55,592 nt of DNA, taken from assembly GCA_964372115.1 (NCBI GenBank), contig CAYJPN010000033.1, positions 1 to 55,592 of the forward strand, in the 5' to 3' direction. Below the pieces are notes generated by a model. It was not told the origin of the DNA, did not search any database, and was given only the letters and a program-made list of their open reading frames with translations. The translations under genes and the position numbers were made by a program. Positions 1-7,676 of the stretch are shown here, one piece after another (the stretch's first letter is position 1; each line of letters opens with the position of its first letter). This DNA is from CG2-30-36-16 sp964372115. GTDB lineage: Bacteria; Bacteroidota; Ignavibacteria; Ignavibacteriales; Ignavibacteriaceae.

Positions 1-17
1 AATCAGTTTTTTTACTC

Positions 18-176
18 TCAAAAAGAAATTTGGGTTTTTAAGGGTTGACTAAGTAGTGTGCTTAGCTCATCGTTTGTTTCCGCGGTATCCGGTTCGGTAA
101 CATTAGAACATGATGATAACATTACGACCAATGAGATCATCGTTACGATCATTAGAAGGACTTTTGTGGTTTTCAT
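18..176 (-). CDS. Very short lipoprotein (52 aa)
   Basis: This is a 52-residue secreted lipoprotein precursor of unknown function. The N-terminus is MKTTKV followed by a hydrophobic stretch and an L-S-S-C lipobox at residues 20-23, so signal peptidase II would leave only about 30 mature residues. A GGAG Shine-Dalgarno lies 6 nt before the ATG. After the Cys the chain is polar (TEPDTAETNDEL) and ends at TGA. It may be a genuine small lipoprotein or the 5' end of a longer gene cut by a stop; the sequence to the left is too short to tell. The start and lipobox are clear; only the intact length is in doubt. Confidence 0.6.
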   Translation of the reverse strand: MKTTKVLLMIVTMISLVVMLSSCSNVTEPDTAETNDELSTLLSQPLKTQISF

Positions 177-337
177 TATTTCTCCATTTATTTTTGTTAC
201 AAATTATTAGTGCAATTGATATGCCGTAAAGTTTTGTTTCTAATCTTTTGTTTTTTTGCTATTTTCTAACGCAGTAAATAATTCTTTCGACGACGGAGTC
301 GCCGGGAGTTGTTCATATAGTCGAATTTGATTTTGTT

Positions 338-1141
338 ATGAAGAAATTAGTCCTTACCGAAATAAATATATACCCAATAAAATCATTCGGTGGAATTACT
401 TTAACTTCTGCCGGGGTTGAAGAACGGGGTTTAAGATACGACCGGCGGTTTATGGTTGTTGATACCAACGGAAATTTTCTAACACAGCGTTCACATAAAG
501 AAATGGTATTTCTTAAGGTTAAAATGAATGACAGCGGATATACACTATTTCATTCAAAAAACCTTTTCGGAAGTATTAACATTCCATTTAAAATAGAAGG
601 CGGTAAAAAAACCAATGTCGTAATTTGGGCTGATAACTGCGAGGCAATAGAGTTGGATGAAAAAACAAACTCGTGGCTCACAAGGGCAATTGGTACAAAT
701 TGCAGATTGGTTTATATGCCGCAGTCCACAAAAAGAATTGTGGAGTCCGATTACGGAGTTGAAAATATTGCAGTAAGTTTTGCAGATGGGTATCCATTTT
801 TAATTGTCGGACAAGCGTCCCTTGATGAATTAAATAATCGTTTACATGTGCCTTTACCTATGAACCGCTTTCGTCCAAACTTTGTTTTCGAAGGTAGTGA
901 AGCGTTTGAGGAAGATTTTTGGAATGAGTTCTTAATAGGAGATGTTAAATTCAAACGGGTAAAACCATGCGCTCGCTGCGTAATTACAACTACAGATCAG
1001 CAAACCGGTGAAAGAAATGAAGAGCCGCTGGCAACTTTATCAACTTACCGGAAAGTAAACAACAAAGTGATGTTCGGACAAAATCTAATCTCACTTTCCA
1101 CTGGCAAAGTAAAAATTGGCGATGAGATTAAACTTCTATAA
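338..1141 (+). CDS. MOSC domain-containing protein (YcbX/mARC-like)
   Basis: The 267-aa protein has the full two-domain layout of YcbX-like proteins. An N-terminal MOSC beta-barrel (residues 5-125) carries the YPIKSFGG and RGLRYDRRFM signatures. The C-terminal MOSC domain carries MNRFRPN near residue 170 and the CARC motif near residue 212, where the conserved cysteine binds molybdenum cofactor in mARC relatives. Family members reduce N-hydroxylated compounds or handle Moco sulfur. No ferredoxin domain is fused at the C-terminus, unlike E. coli YcbX, so an external electron donor would be needed. The ATG has no obvious Shine-Dalgarno. The next gene starts 58 nt downstream and is probably a separate small unit. 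The family call is firm; the substrate is not known. Confidence 0.88.
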   Translation: MKKLVLTEINIYPIKSFGGITLTSAGVEERGLRYDRRFMVVDTNGNFLTQRSHKEMVFLKVKMNDSGYTLFHSKNLFGSINIPFKIEGGKKTNVVIWADNCEAIELDEKTNSWLTRAIGTNCRLVYMPQSTKRIVESDYGVENIAVSFADGYPFLIVGQASLDELNNRLHVPLPMNRFRPNFVFEGSEAFEEDFWNEFLIGDVKFKRVKPCARCVITTTDQQTGERNEEPLATLSTYRKVNNKVMFGQNLISLSTGKVKIGDEIKLL

Positions 1142-1199
1142 TTATTTGGAATTTATTTTAATATTTTAATTACACAAACAAATTTAAACCGGAGTTTTT

Positions 1200-1496
1200 A
1201 TGGCTATTCAATTTGCACCGATAATAAAAATATTATCACAAAGCGGAAATATTGCCGGAACTGTCGATTCATTATTTAAGCAGTATAAAAAAATTAAGCA
1301 GGACTCAAACGCAATAGATGAATTACAAAAATTAGCGGGAGTTCAGGAAAAAATAAACGAAAAACTTGAAGCGCAAATTGAGCTGTTTAATTCGATGATA
1401 ATGGAAATACAAAAATCGGTAAAAGTTTTAAGTTATTTATGCTTTGTTGCAATTGTTGTTGCAGCGGCGGCGATAATCATTTCAGTTATAAAATAA
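1200..1496 (+). CDS. Small tail-anchored coiled-coil membrane protein, unknown function
   Basis: I do not recognise this 98-aa protein. Residues 1-30 are mildly amphipathic and residues 30-72 are rich in Lys, Glu, Gln and Leu in a heptad-like pattern suggesting a helix or coiled coil. Residues 76-97 form one strong hydrophobic segment ending in a single Lys. The pattern fits a C-tail-anchored inner-membrane protein with its N-terminus in the cytoplasm. A GGAG Shine-Dalgarno is 5 nt before the ATG, so the start is well supported. It lies 8 nt before an acetyltransferase gene and is probably co-transcribed with it. No motif indicates a role. Confidence 0.65.
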   Translation: MAIQFAPIIKILSQSGNIAGTVDSLFKQYKKIKQDSNAIDELQKLAGVQEKINEKLEAQIELFNSMIMEIQKSVKVLSYLCFVAIVVAAAAIIISVIK

Positions 1497-1504
1497 TCTA
1501 AAAT

Positions 1505-1963
1505 ATGAATAACACTAATTTTTCCGCCAATAACATTTTAATTCGCAAATTTGTTACCGATGATTATGATGATGTAATTTCTCTTTGGAGCAGCGCCGGT
1601 CTTCCTTGCCGACCACAAGGCAGGGATGCCAAAGGTAAAATCGAAATTGAAATTACAAAACCCACAGCGGTATTTCTTGTAGCAGAATATAAAGGAAAAA
1701 TTATCGGCACTTCTCTCGGAACTCAAGACGGACGAAAAGGTTGGATAAACCGGGTTGCCATTATTCCTGAGTTGCAGGGAAAAGGGATTGCCCGCATGTT
1801 AGTGGAGGAAACTGAAAAAAGACTCTACCAAAAAGGGATAGAGATTATTGCATGTTTGATTGAGGAAGGCAACGATGTTTCGATGCAGACTTTCAACAAG
1901 CTGGGTTATATAAAACATGAAGATATAATTTATTTCTCTAAACGAAAATCGCCGGATACTTAA
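1505..1963 (+). CDS. GNAT-family N-acetyltransferase
   Basis: At 152 aa this is a single GNAT domain, which transfers an acetyl group from acetyl-CoA to an amine on a small molecule or protein. Motif A (beta4-alpha3) is clear: WINRVAIIPELQGKGIARML near residues 79-98, with the Q/R-x-x-G-x-G/A pyrophosphate loop. Motif B follows as NKLGYIKHEDIIYFSKR near the C-terminus. Start at ATG 1505, 8 nt after the preceding stop, suggests co-transcription with the small membrane protein. The insert SAGLPCRPQGRDAKGK in the N-terminal part resembles GNATs that include alanine or ectoine-type acetylases. The substrate cannot be read from sequence. Confidence 0.85.
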   Translation: MNNTNFSANNILIRKFVTDDYDDVISLWSSAGLPCRPQGRDAKGKIEIEITKPTAVFLVAEYKGKIIGTSLGTQDGRKGWINRVAIIPELQGKGIARMLVEETEKRLYQKGIEIIACLIEEGNDVSMQTFNKLGYIKHEDIIYFSKRKSPDT

Positions 1964-2040
1964 AAAAAAGCGCTATGCATTTCTTCTAAATTATACTTTT
2001 ATTGATACAATAATAAAATTTTGAATTAAAAAGAAAAAAA

Positions 2041-2274
2041 TTGTCTTCGGACAATGGGAACATAGTTGATTTTGCAAACGGCGCCGAATTTTTGTTATCG
2101 GCTGTAATTTACCTTAATGAAGACGGGATACTAAACGATGATAAGTACGAGTACGATACGATCGGGTTCCCACTTCTTGCAAACCTGGGCAGGGTAATTT
2201 ACAATTATGAATTACATAGATATAAAAAACACATTCCAGATTTGTCAAGATTTAGGATAAATTACAAAAATTAA
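2041..2274 (+). CDS. Possible 77-aa protein with TTG start, unknown
   Basis: This is an open frame of 77 codons that can only start at TTG, because an in-frame stop (2011-2013) precedes it with no ATG between. The product is hydrophilic, with acidic runs (NEDGILNDDKYEYD), and has no membrane segment or known motif. Its stop overlaps the stop of the convergent FKBP gene. The amino-acid composition looks protein-like rather than random, so it may be real or may be the 3' remnant of a longer gene. Support is weak: no Shine-Dalgarno, a rare start and no recognised homologue. Confidence 0.3.
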   Translation: MSSDNGNIVDFANGAEFLLSAVIYLNEDGILNDDKYEYDTIGFPLLANLGRVIYNYELHRYKKHIPDLSRFRINYKN

Positions 2275-2759
2275 TGATGATGATGTCCGTCTGCCCCGTG
2301 AACATGACCGTGATCAAGTTCTTCTGCTGAAGCATTTCTAACATCAAGAAGTTCAACATCAAAATTTAAATTCCTACCCGCTAACGGATGGTTAAAATCG
2401 AGTGTAATATCGTCGCCGTCTATTTTTGTAATAACAAATGGCATTTGATGACCCTCCGGTGAGTTTGCAACATAACTCATCCCTTCCTCAATATTAGAAC
2501 CTTCAGGAAATGCATCCTTTTTTACAGTCTGAACGGCTTCATCTTTAAATTCACCGTAGCCGTCGGCAGCGCTCAATAAGATATTTTTGCTGCTTCCAAT
2601 TAACATAACGCTAATTGCTTCTTCTAATTTCGGTAATATTTGGTTTCTGCCGCTTATAAATGAAAACGGGGTGCTGTCTTTTGTTGAATCAATTACAATT
2701 CCTTCGTCGTCTTGCAAAGTAAAGTTAATAGTTACTACCTGATCGCTATTAAGAGCCAT
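2271..2759 (-). CDS. FKBP-type peptidyl-prolyl cis-trans isomerase, SlyD-like
   Basis: The 162-aa cytoplasmic prolyl isomerase/chaperone has the SlyD layout. An FKBP half comprises residues 1-70 and 130-145 with an IF (insert-in-flap) chaperone domain between about 70 and 128. Recognisable pieces are FTLQDDEGIVIDST, PFSFISGRNQILPKLEEAI and DFNHPLAGRNLNFDVEL, the last being the typical SlyD segment. The C-terminus is His-rich (HGHVHGADGHHHH), a likely nickel or zinc-binding tail as in E. coli SlyD, where such tails assist metallocentre assembly. No hydrogenase gene is visible nearby. It sits 59 nt downstream of the Cys4 membrane protein gene on the same strand and may share its transcript. Confidence 0.9.
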   Translation of the reverse strand: MALNSDQVVTINFTLQDDEGIVIDSTKDSTPFSFISGRNQILPKLEEAISVMLIGSSKNILLSAADGYGEFKDEAVQTVKKDAFPEGSNIEEGMSYVANSPEGHQMPFVITKIDGDDITLDFNHPLAGRNLNFDVELLDVRNASAEELDHGHVHGADGHHHH

Positions 2760-2818
2760 TATATCCTCTCTAAATTATTATTTTTAATGTGTGCCTGAAA
2801 AATAATCACTTTTTATTT

Positions 2819-3163
2819 TCAATCCTCAAAATCATCGGTTTTTATCTGTCCCGATTTTTTAGGCTCCCAAGCAGAGCCTTCGCAGGGTAAATAATTTGCC
2901 GCAGGGTGTTTGTCGTATTTCATACAAAGTACCGCTGACTTGTCAAAATGTTTACAAGTAGAGCATAAACTCGATTCAATTACAGATTTATTTTTTTCGA
3001 AAAACAATCTGTACTGCACTACCGCCGGTTGAATTACAACGCCGAAAATAACCAGTACATTTACCAACCACCAAAAATTGGTGTCAATATAGCTCCGAAG
3101 AATCCATAGTGATGGTATAACAAAAACAATTCTGACAATTGTCCAAAATATTATTCCTCCCAT
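2819..3163 (-). CDS. Small membrane protein with a C-terminal four-cysteine motif
   Basis: I do not recognise this 114-aa protein by name. Residues 2-22 and 30-50 are two hydrophobic, Trp-rich membrane segments. They are followed by a cytoplasmic or periplasmic tail with cysteines at 67, 70, 80 and 94 (CSTC...C...C). That spacing suggests a zinc site or a small metal-binding fold. The tail continues into a polar, acidic end (KTDDFED). The ATG lies in MGGIIFW with no strong Shine-Dalgarno. The downstream neighbour on the same strand is the SlyD-like isomerase, itself a putative metal handler, which makes a metal-related role possible but unproven. Confidence 0.6.
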   Translation of the reverse strand: MGGIIFWTIVRIVFVIPSLWILRSYIDTNFWWLVNVLVIFGVVIQPAVVQYRLFFEKNKSVIESSLCSTCKHFDKSAVLCMKYDKHPAANYLPCEGSAWEPKKSGQIKTDDFED

Positions 3164-3475
3164 AAGGCTTTTTACCTAAAAAATTGTTATTCCCTTGCAA
3201 ATTACTAATAGTATCGATAAAAAAAGAGTAATTTAATTTTTACCTGATTAACTATGGGCAAAAAAACCTTGCGATATATTGCTGATAAAAATTTATTATG
3301 TTATAATTAAATAGTTTTATTATTATTTTAATATAAAAGATATTGATATTTTTCTCAAATCATTGTTCCGATTTAAGTTAAAATGATAAGAAACAATAAA
3401 TATCAGCGCCAAAAACTGAGGGCAATATCTGATAATTTATTATCAGCCGGTTTAAATATGTTTTGTTTTAAAACG
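3164..3475. other. Intergenic, no gene seen
   Basis: This AT-rich stretch lies between the Cys4 membrane protein start and the tRNA terminator. It should hold the promoter for the minus-strand membrane protein/FKBP pair. No convincing promoter, RNA or coding signal could be picked out by eye. Confidence 0.4.
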
Positions 3476-3502
3476 AAAAAAGCCGCATTTAATAGCGGCT
3501 TT
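3476..3502 (-). terminator. Rho-independent terminator of tRNA-Lys
   Basis: An 8-bp perfect stem (AAAGCCGC / GCGGCTTT) with an 8-nt loop is followed, on the minus strand, by a run of six T. It lies immediately 3' of the tRNA-Lys gene on the same strand. Confidence 0.8.
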
Positions 3503-3506
3503 ATAG

Positions 3507-3578
3507 TGAGCGCGGGTGGGCTCGAACCACCGACCCTCTGCTTAAAAGGCAGATGCTCTACCCCTGAGCTACGCGCCC
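3507..3578 (-). tRNA. tRNA-Lys (anticodon UUU)
   Basis: Read on the minus strand the 72-nt sequence folds into a full cloverleaf. The acceptor stem is GGGCGCG/CGCGCTC with one G-U pair, the D arm is GCTC/GAGC, the anticodon arm is TCTGC/GCAGA with loop CTTTTAA, and the T arm is GGTGG TTCGAAC CCACC. The discriminator is A. The anticodon TTT reads lysine codons. The 3' CCA is not encoded, so it must be added by the CCA-adding enzyme. A terminator follows directly. Confidence 0.95.
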
Positions 3579-3650
3579 AAAAAATTAAGAGTCACAAATA
3601 TATAGATTTCACTTTTTTATTCCAAATGGAAAGTATAATAATTTAAAAGT

Positions 3651-5024
3651 ATGCAAAAAAATTCCAAAATATTAGTCTGTGATGACGATGAAACCCTTTG
3701 TTACCTTCTAAAAGAACAATTACTTGAAGAAGGTTTTTCTGTAGATACTGTTTACGATGGCAAATTTGCAATTGAAGCAATACGGAGAAAAAACTACGAT
3801 ATCCTTCTATTAGACCTAAATATGCAGGATGTACAAGGAGAAGAAGTTCTAAAATTTGTTTCTGATTATAACTCTTCGGTTCAAATAATTGTTTTAACCG
3901 CCCAAACCGAGGTAAGAAAAGCAATAGAATGTATTCGCTTAGGAGCATACGATTTTATTACCAAACCATACAATTTTGATGAACTTCTGATAACAATAAA
4001 CCGTTCGATCGAACACAAAGATCTTATTGTAAAAAACCAGATTGTTTCCGAGCAGGCAAATAAGAAATTTTCTAACCGTATTATCGGAGAAAGCCCGGAA
4101 CTTCGTAAAGTTATTACACTTGCTCATAAATCTGCTCAGTCCGATTCGAATATTTTAATTGAGGGTGAAACCGGAACCGGCAAAGAACTTTTTGCTGAAT
4201 ATATTCATAAACACTCAGACAGAAACGATAAACCTTTTGTTGTTATTAATTGTGCCTCTCTTCCGGATCAACTTATTGAAAGCGAGCTTTTCGGGCATGA
4301 AAAAGGCGCGTTTACGGATGCAAAAAACACAAAGCAAGGTTTAGTTGAAATTGCCCACGGCGGCACATTGTTTTTGGATGAAATAGGTGAGTTGAGTATA
4401 ACGCTTCAGCCAAAACTTCTTCGTTTTCTCGAAAACGGGGAATACAGACGCATTGGTGGTGTTACTAACCTTACTTCAAACGTAAGAGTGATTGGGGCAT
4501 CAAACCGAAACCTATTGGAAGAAGCAGATAATAAAAATTTTCGCCGAGATCTTCTCTTCAGGCTAAATGTAATAACTTTAACAATTCCGCCATTGCGTGA
4601 GCGAAAGGAAGATATTATACTGCTTGCGAATCATTTTCTCGAAGCAAAATCACCTATTCGTTCCCGCAAAAAACTCTCCCCCGAGGCGGAATATATTTTA
4701 CTACATTATAATTTCCCTGGCAACATTAGAGAACTTGAGCATATAATTGAAAGATCCATAATTTTTGCAGAAGATGAATATATTATTGTCGAGGATTTAA
4801 ATCTTCCAAAGTTAAAGATGAAAGACTCGCTGAGTATGTATTCATCCGAAAAAGAAATCAATGTTATTGACAGCACTCTAAGCATGGACGATATGGAAAA
4901 AATTCATATTGCGAATGCACTAAAATTTAACAAGTGGGATAGAACTTTGACCTCACAGCAATTAGGCATAAGTTCAAAAACTCTTTACACGAAAATTAAA
5001 AAGTATAAACTTAAACAAGATTAA
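3651..5024 (+). CDS. Sigma-54-dependent response regulator, NtrC family
   Basis: This 457-aa activator has receiver, AAA+ and HTH domains. The receiver (1-120) has the acidic pair at D11-D13, phospho-acceptor D55 and K105. The sigma-54 interaction domain carries Walker A GETGTGKE (172-179), the GAFTDA loop that contacts sigma-54 (219-224) and Walker B FLDEIG (241-246). The C-terminal Fis-type HTH (about 410-457) ends in LGISSKTLYTKIKKYKL. On phosphorylation it would form a hexamer and remodel sigma-54 RNA polymerase. The hybrid kinase gene begins 2 nt after its stop, so the two form an operon and a likely cognate pair. A sigma-54-type promoter precedes the pilin-like operon at 21.2 kb and is a candidate target; that link is inference. 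Confidence 0.93.
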   Translation: MQKNSKILVCDDDETLCYLLKEQLLEEGFSVDTVYDGKFAIEAIRRKNYDILLLDLNMQDVQGEEVLKFVSDYNSSVQIIVLTAQTEVRKAIECIRLGAYDFITKPYNFDELLITINRSIEHKDLIVKNQIVSEQANKKFSNRIIGESPELRKVITLAHKSAQSDSNILIEGETGTGKELFAEYIHKHSDRNDKPFVVINCASLPDQLIESELFGHEKGAFTDAKNTKQGLVEIAHGGTLFLDEIGELSITLQPKLLRFLENGEYRRIGGVTNLTSNVRVIGASNRNLLEEADNKNFRRDLLFRLNVITLTIPPLRERKEDIILLANHFLEAKSPIRSRKKLSPEAEYILLHYNFPGNIRELEHIIERSIIFAEDEYIIVEDLNLPKLKMKDSLSMYSSEKEINVIDSTLSMDDMEKIHIANALKFNKWDRTLTSQQLGISSKTLYTKIKKYKLKQD

Positions 5025-5026
5025 AA

Positions 5027-6991
5027 ATGGAAGAGCGTTCAGTTCCTGGTTATGTGCTATCTTTACTCCTTGACAAAGTGAACAATGCTTTTGCTGTTAT
5101 TGATAACAATGCTGAAATTATATGGCACAATAAAAAATTTTCAGACATTGTCGGCAGCGATAAATTGAGCGCTGGCAATATTGGAAACATTTTTCCATCA
5201 CTCCCGAAACTTTCCAAAATACACGGTTCTGAAATTATAAATTATAAACTTGATGAAAATAATAGCTTATTAGAATTAACTTCTATAGAATTATCCCCCA
5301 CCGAAAATGGTTTTATATGCGAGGTAAAACAGGATAACAAAATTGTTGATGAAGTGAACTCTGGAATTTCTCCGGGCTTGCTGTTTCAGCGGGAAATGCA
5401 AAATATATTAACCCTGCTTATAAAAGAAAATTCGCTTAATATATTAATTGAAGAAATTTTACATCGTACTGTTTCGATAAGCAAAAGCAGTTTAGGTTTA
5501 GTTATTATTAATGATGGGAAAAAGGAATCACAAATAACATTTATCGATCCCGATCAAAAAATTATCGACAGAGTGGAAACTCAAAATTCTGTAAATACTA
5601 ATTTTTCTTTTCTTTCAAAATGGTTTGTGTTAAACCGGAGAACTTTGCAAATAAAACCGGTAGCAGGAACAATTGGGTACAACCTTACCGAATCGTTGAA
5701 TGTTAAAAATGTTGTTATCTCCCCCTGCTTTTTTGATAACAAATTAGTAGCAGCGCTTGTGGTGGGAAAAGATGAAAAACCATTTACTCCCGAAGAGATA
5801 AACAACATAGAACAATTTGCAATATTACTTTCGTTTGCAATAACAAGTATAACTACACGCGAACTAAACAATGCGTTAGAAAATAGATTGATGCAGGCAC
5901 AAAAACTTGAGACAATTGGTAAACTGACGAGTGGAATGGCACACGACTTTAGCAACCTGTTGTCGAGCATTTTCGGAAGTCTAAACCTATTAAAAAAACG
6001 TGTGCAACCGCGTGAAGATATAACACGACTATTGGATAATATAGAAAATTGCTCAATACGGGCAAAGGATTTAACAAAGGGATTACTATCTTACGGTAAA
6101 CCAACACCCAAACGAAAAGAACTTATAAAACCTAACATACTCCTCGCTGAAATTTCTAAAGTAATAAATCAGACATTTCCCAAAAACATTAGTTTTGAAA
6201 GCGATATTGAAGAACACATATATGATATTCTTGGGAACGGAACTGAAATTTATCAAGTTCTGCTTAATTTATGTGTTAATGCAAAAGAAGCTATTGAAGA
6301 TAGGGGAACCCTTAAACTTTCAGGAAAAAATTTCCAGCTAAATAATGATAACCAGATGGACCATCCCCTTCTTGAAAAAGGAAATCATGTTCTGTTTTCT
6401 GTCGAGGACAACGGCTCCGGCATTAAAGAGGAGAATATTCAAAAAATTTTCGATCCCTATTTTTCGACAAAAGAAAAAGAAACCGGAAGCGGTCTCGGAC
6501 TTTATGTAACCTACGGAATAATAAAAGCTCATAAAGGGCACATTGAAGTAACGAGTGACAGCAACACCGGAACCAAATTTGAGGTTTTTATTCCGGCTTT
6601 TGAACCAAAAGAATTAGATAAACAACCTGCTCCGGATAAAATTATTCTGCTTGCAGATGATGAAATAATGCTTCGGGATTTGCTCGCGGAGCTTTTAGAA
6701 TCTAATGGTTATAATGTAGTTAAAGTATCCACCGGTGTTGAAGCCTTAAAAGTTTTAACCGAAGAAATTAAAGCCGACCTTCTTATAATTGATTACAATA
6801 TGCCTGAGATGAACGGGTTAGAATGCATAAAAAAAATCCGCGAGCTAAAATTTAGTATGCCTATAATATTATCCTCAGGCAGTTTATCAGTAGAAAACAC
6901 ATTTTCAATTGAGGAAATCGGTATAAATAGTATTTTATCAAAACCGTATGAATTTGAATCGATGCTCGCTACAATACAAAAATTAATCTGA
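5027..6991 (+). CDS. Cytoplasmic hybrid histidine kinase (PAS-GAF-HisKA-HATPase-REC)
   Basis: The 654-aa kinase has no membrane segment. An N-terminal PAS-like region (1-105) and a GAF-like region (125-275) precede the DHp helix KLTSGMAHDFSNLLSSI with phospho-His H306. The HDFSN form is typical of NtrB-like and hybrid kinases. The catalytic domain shows the N box VNAKEA (417-422), G1 DNGSG (461-465) and G2 GSGLGL (487-492). A C-terminal receiver (536-654) has acceptor D589 and K639. It is translated 2 nt after the NtrC-type regulator and is probably its sensor. Its stop codon directly abuts the stop codon of the convergent receiver-DHp gene, leaving no room for a terminator. Confidence 0.92.
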   Translation: MEERSVPGYVLSLLLDKVNNAFAVIDNNAEIIWHNKKFSDIVGSDKLSAGNIGNIFPSLPKLSKIHGSEIINYKLDENNSLLELTSIELSPTENGFICEVKQDNKIVDEVNSGISPGLLFQREMQNILTLLIKENSLNILIEEILHRTVSISKSSLGLVIINDGKKESQITFIDPDQKIIDRVETQNSVNTNFSFLSKWFVLNRRTLQIKPVAGTIGYNLTESLNVKNVVISPCFFDNKLVAALVVGKDEKPFTPEEINNIEQFAILLSFAITSITTRELNNALENRLMQAQKLETIGKLTSGMAHDFSNLLSSIFGSLNLLKKRVQPREDITRLLDNIENCSIRAKDLTKGLLSYGKPTPKRKELIKPNILLAEISKVINQTFPKNISFESDIEEHIYDILGNGTEIYQVLLNLCVNAKEAIEDRGTLKLSGKNFQLNNDNQMDHPLLEKGNHVLFSVEDNGSGIKEENIQKIFDPYFSTKEKETGSGLGLYVTYGIIKAHKGHIEVTSDSNTGTKFEVFIPAFEPKELDKQPAPDKIILLADDEIMLRDLLAELLESNGYNVVKVSTGVEALKVLTEEIKADLLIIDYNMPEMNGLECIKKIRELKFSMPIILSSGSLSVENTFSIEEIGINSILSKPYEFESMLATIQKLI

Positions 6992-7675
6992 TTATTGCCT
7001 ATCCTCATCATCCTTTTTTTTATCTACGTCAACCATCATAATATTTTTTGTGTATTCGGAAAATATTGGTTTTTTTACCCCTATTAGTTGGTTAAGCACA
7101 TCAGTTATTTCCCTAATTGCCGTCTCAATGTATTTGAGACGATTTAACACCGCATCACGCGATATTTCATCTTTGTTAAGTTCTCGTTTTATAGCGGCCG
7201 AAGATAAACTCATAAGAGTAAGCGGTTGTTTTATTTTGTGGTTTGCGGTAACAACAGTAGCCGCGTAAGTATTATTCATTTCCGCTTCCACAAGCATTTT
7301 GTGCGCATCCGAAAGTTTTAAAGCGGAACGAACCCGAGCCATTAGTTCAACTCGATTAAATGGTTTTTTAACATAATCAAAAGCTCCGGCTTCTAAACCT
7401 TCTTTTATATCTTCCGCTCCGGCTTTTGCAGTAACCAATATAACCGGAATATTTGCGGTTGCTGGCTCTGAGACAATAACTTTACAAACTTCTATTCCGG
7501 TAATTTCGGGCATCATTACATCAAGCAAAATCAAGTCGGGTAATAATTCTCTTGCTTTTTCGAGCCCGGTTTTTCCATCGTAGGCAGTTAATACTTCATA
7601 ACCTTCATTTTCTAACCGGTCTTGAAGCATGAACACATTTTCGGGTAAGTCATCAATTACTAAAATTTTTTTCAT
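6992..7675 (-). CDS. Response regulator with an appended DHp-like helix pair and no ATPase domain
   Basis: In this 227-aa protein residues 1-120 are a complete receiver (acidic pair D8-D9, acceptor D52, K103-K104). Residues 130-205 resemble a histidine-kinase dimerisation domain: TANHKIKQPLTLMSLSSAAI puts a histidine at 146 in the place of the phospho-His. The residue after it is Lys rather than the catalytic Glu/Asp, and no HATPase domain follows. The protein therefore cannot phosphorylate itself. It may dimerise, act as a phosphate sink or dock to the neighbouring hybrid kinase, whose stop is 1 nt upstream. The tail is charged (VDKKKDDEDRQ). The receiver call is firm; the DHp reading is by pattern. 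Confidence 0.82.
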   Translation of the reverse strand: MKKILVIDDLPENVFMLQDRLENEGYEVLTAYDGKTGLEKARELLPDLILLDVMMPEITGIEVCKVIVSEPATANIPVILVTAKAGAEDIKEGLEAGAFDYVKKPFNRVELMARVRSALKLSDAHKMLVEAEMNNTYAATVVTANHKIKQPLTLMSLSSAAIKRELNKDEISRDAVLNRLKYIETAIREITDVLNQLIGVKKPIFSEYTKNIMMVDVDKKKDDEDRQ

Positions 7676-7676
7676 A

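Noticed and set aside
3383..3646. 87-aa plus-strand frame crossing the tRNA
   Set aside because: It runs antisense through tRNA-Lys; the piece GGLEPPTLCLKGRCSTPELRA is the well-known false translation of tRNA genes.
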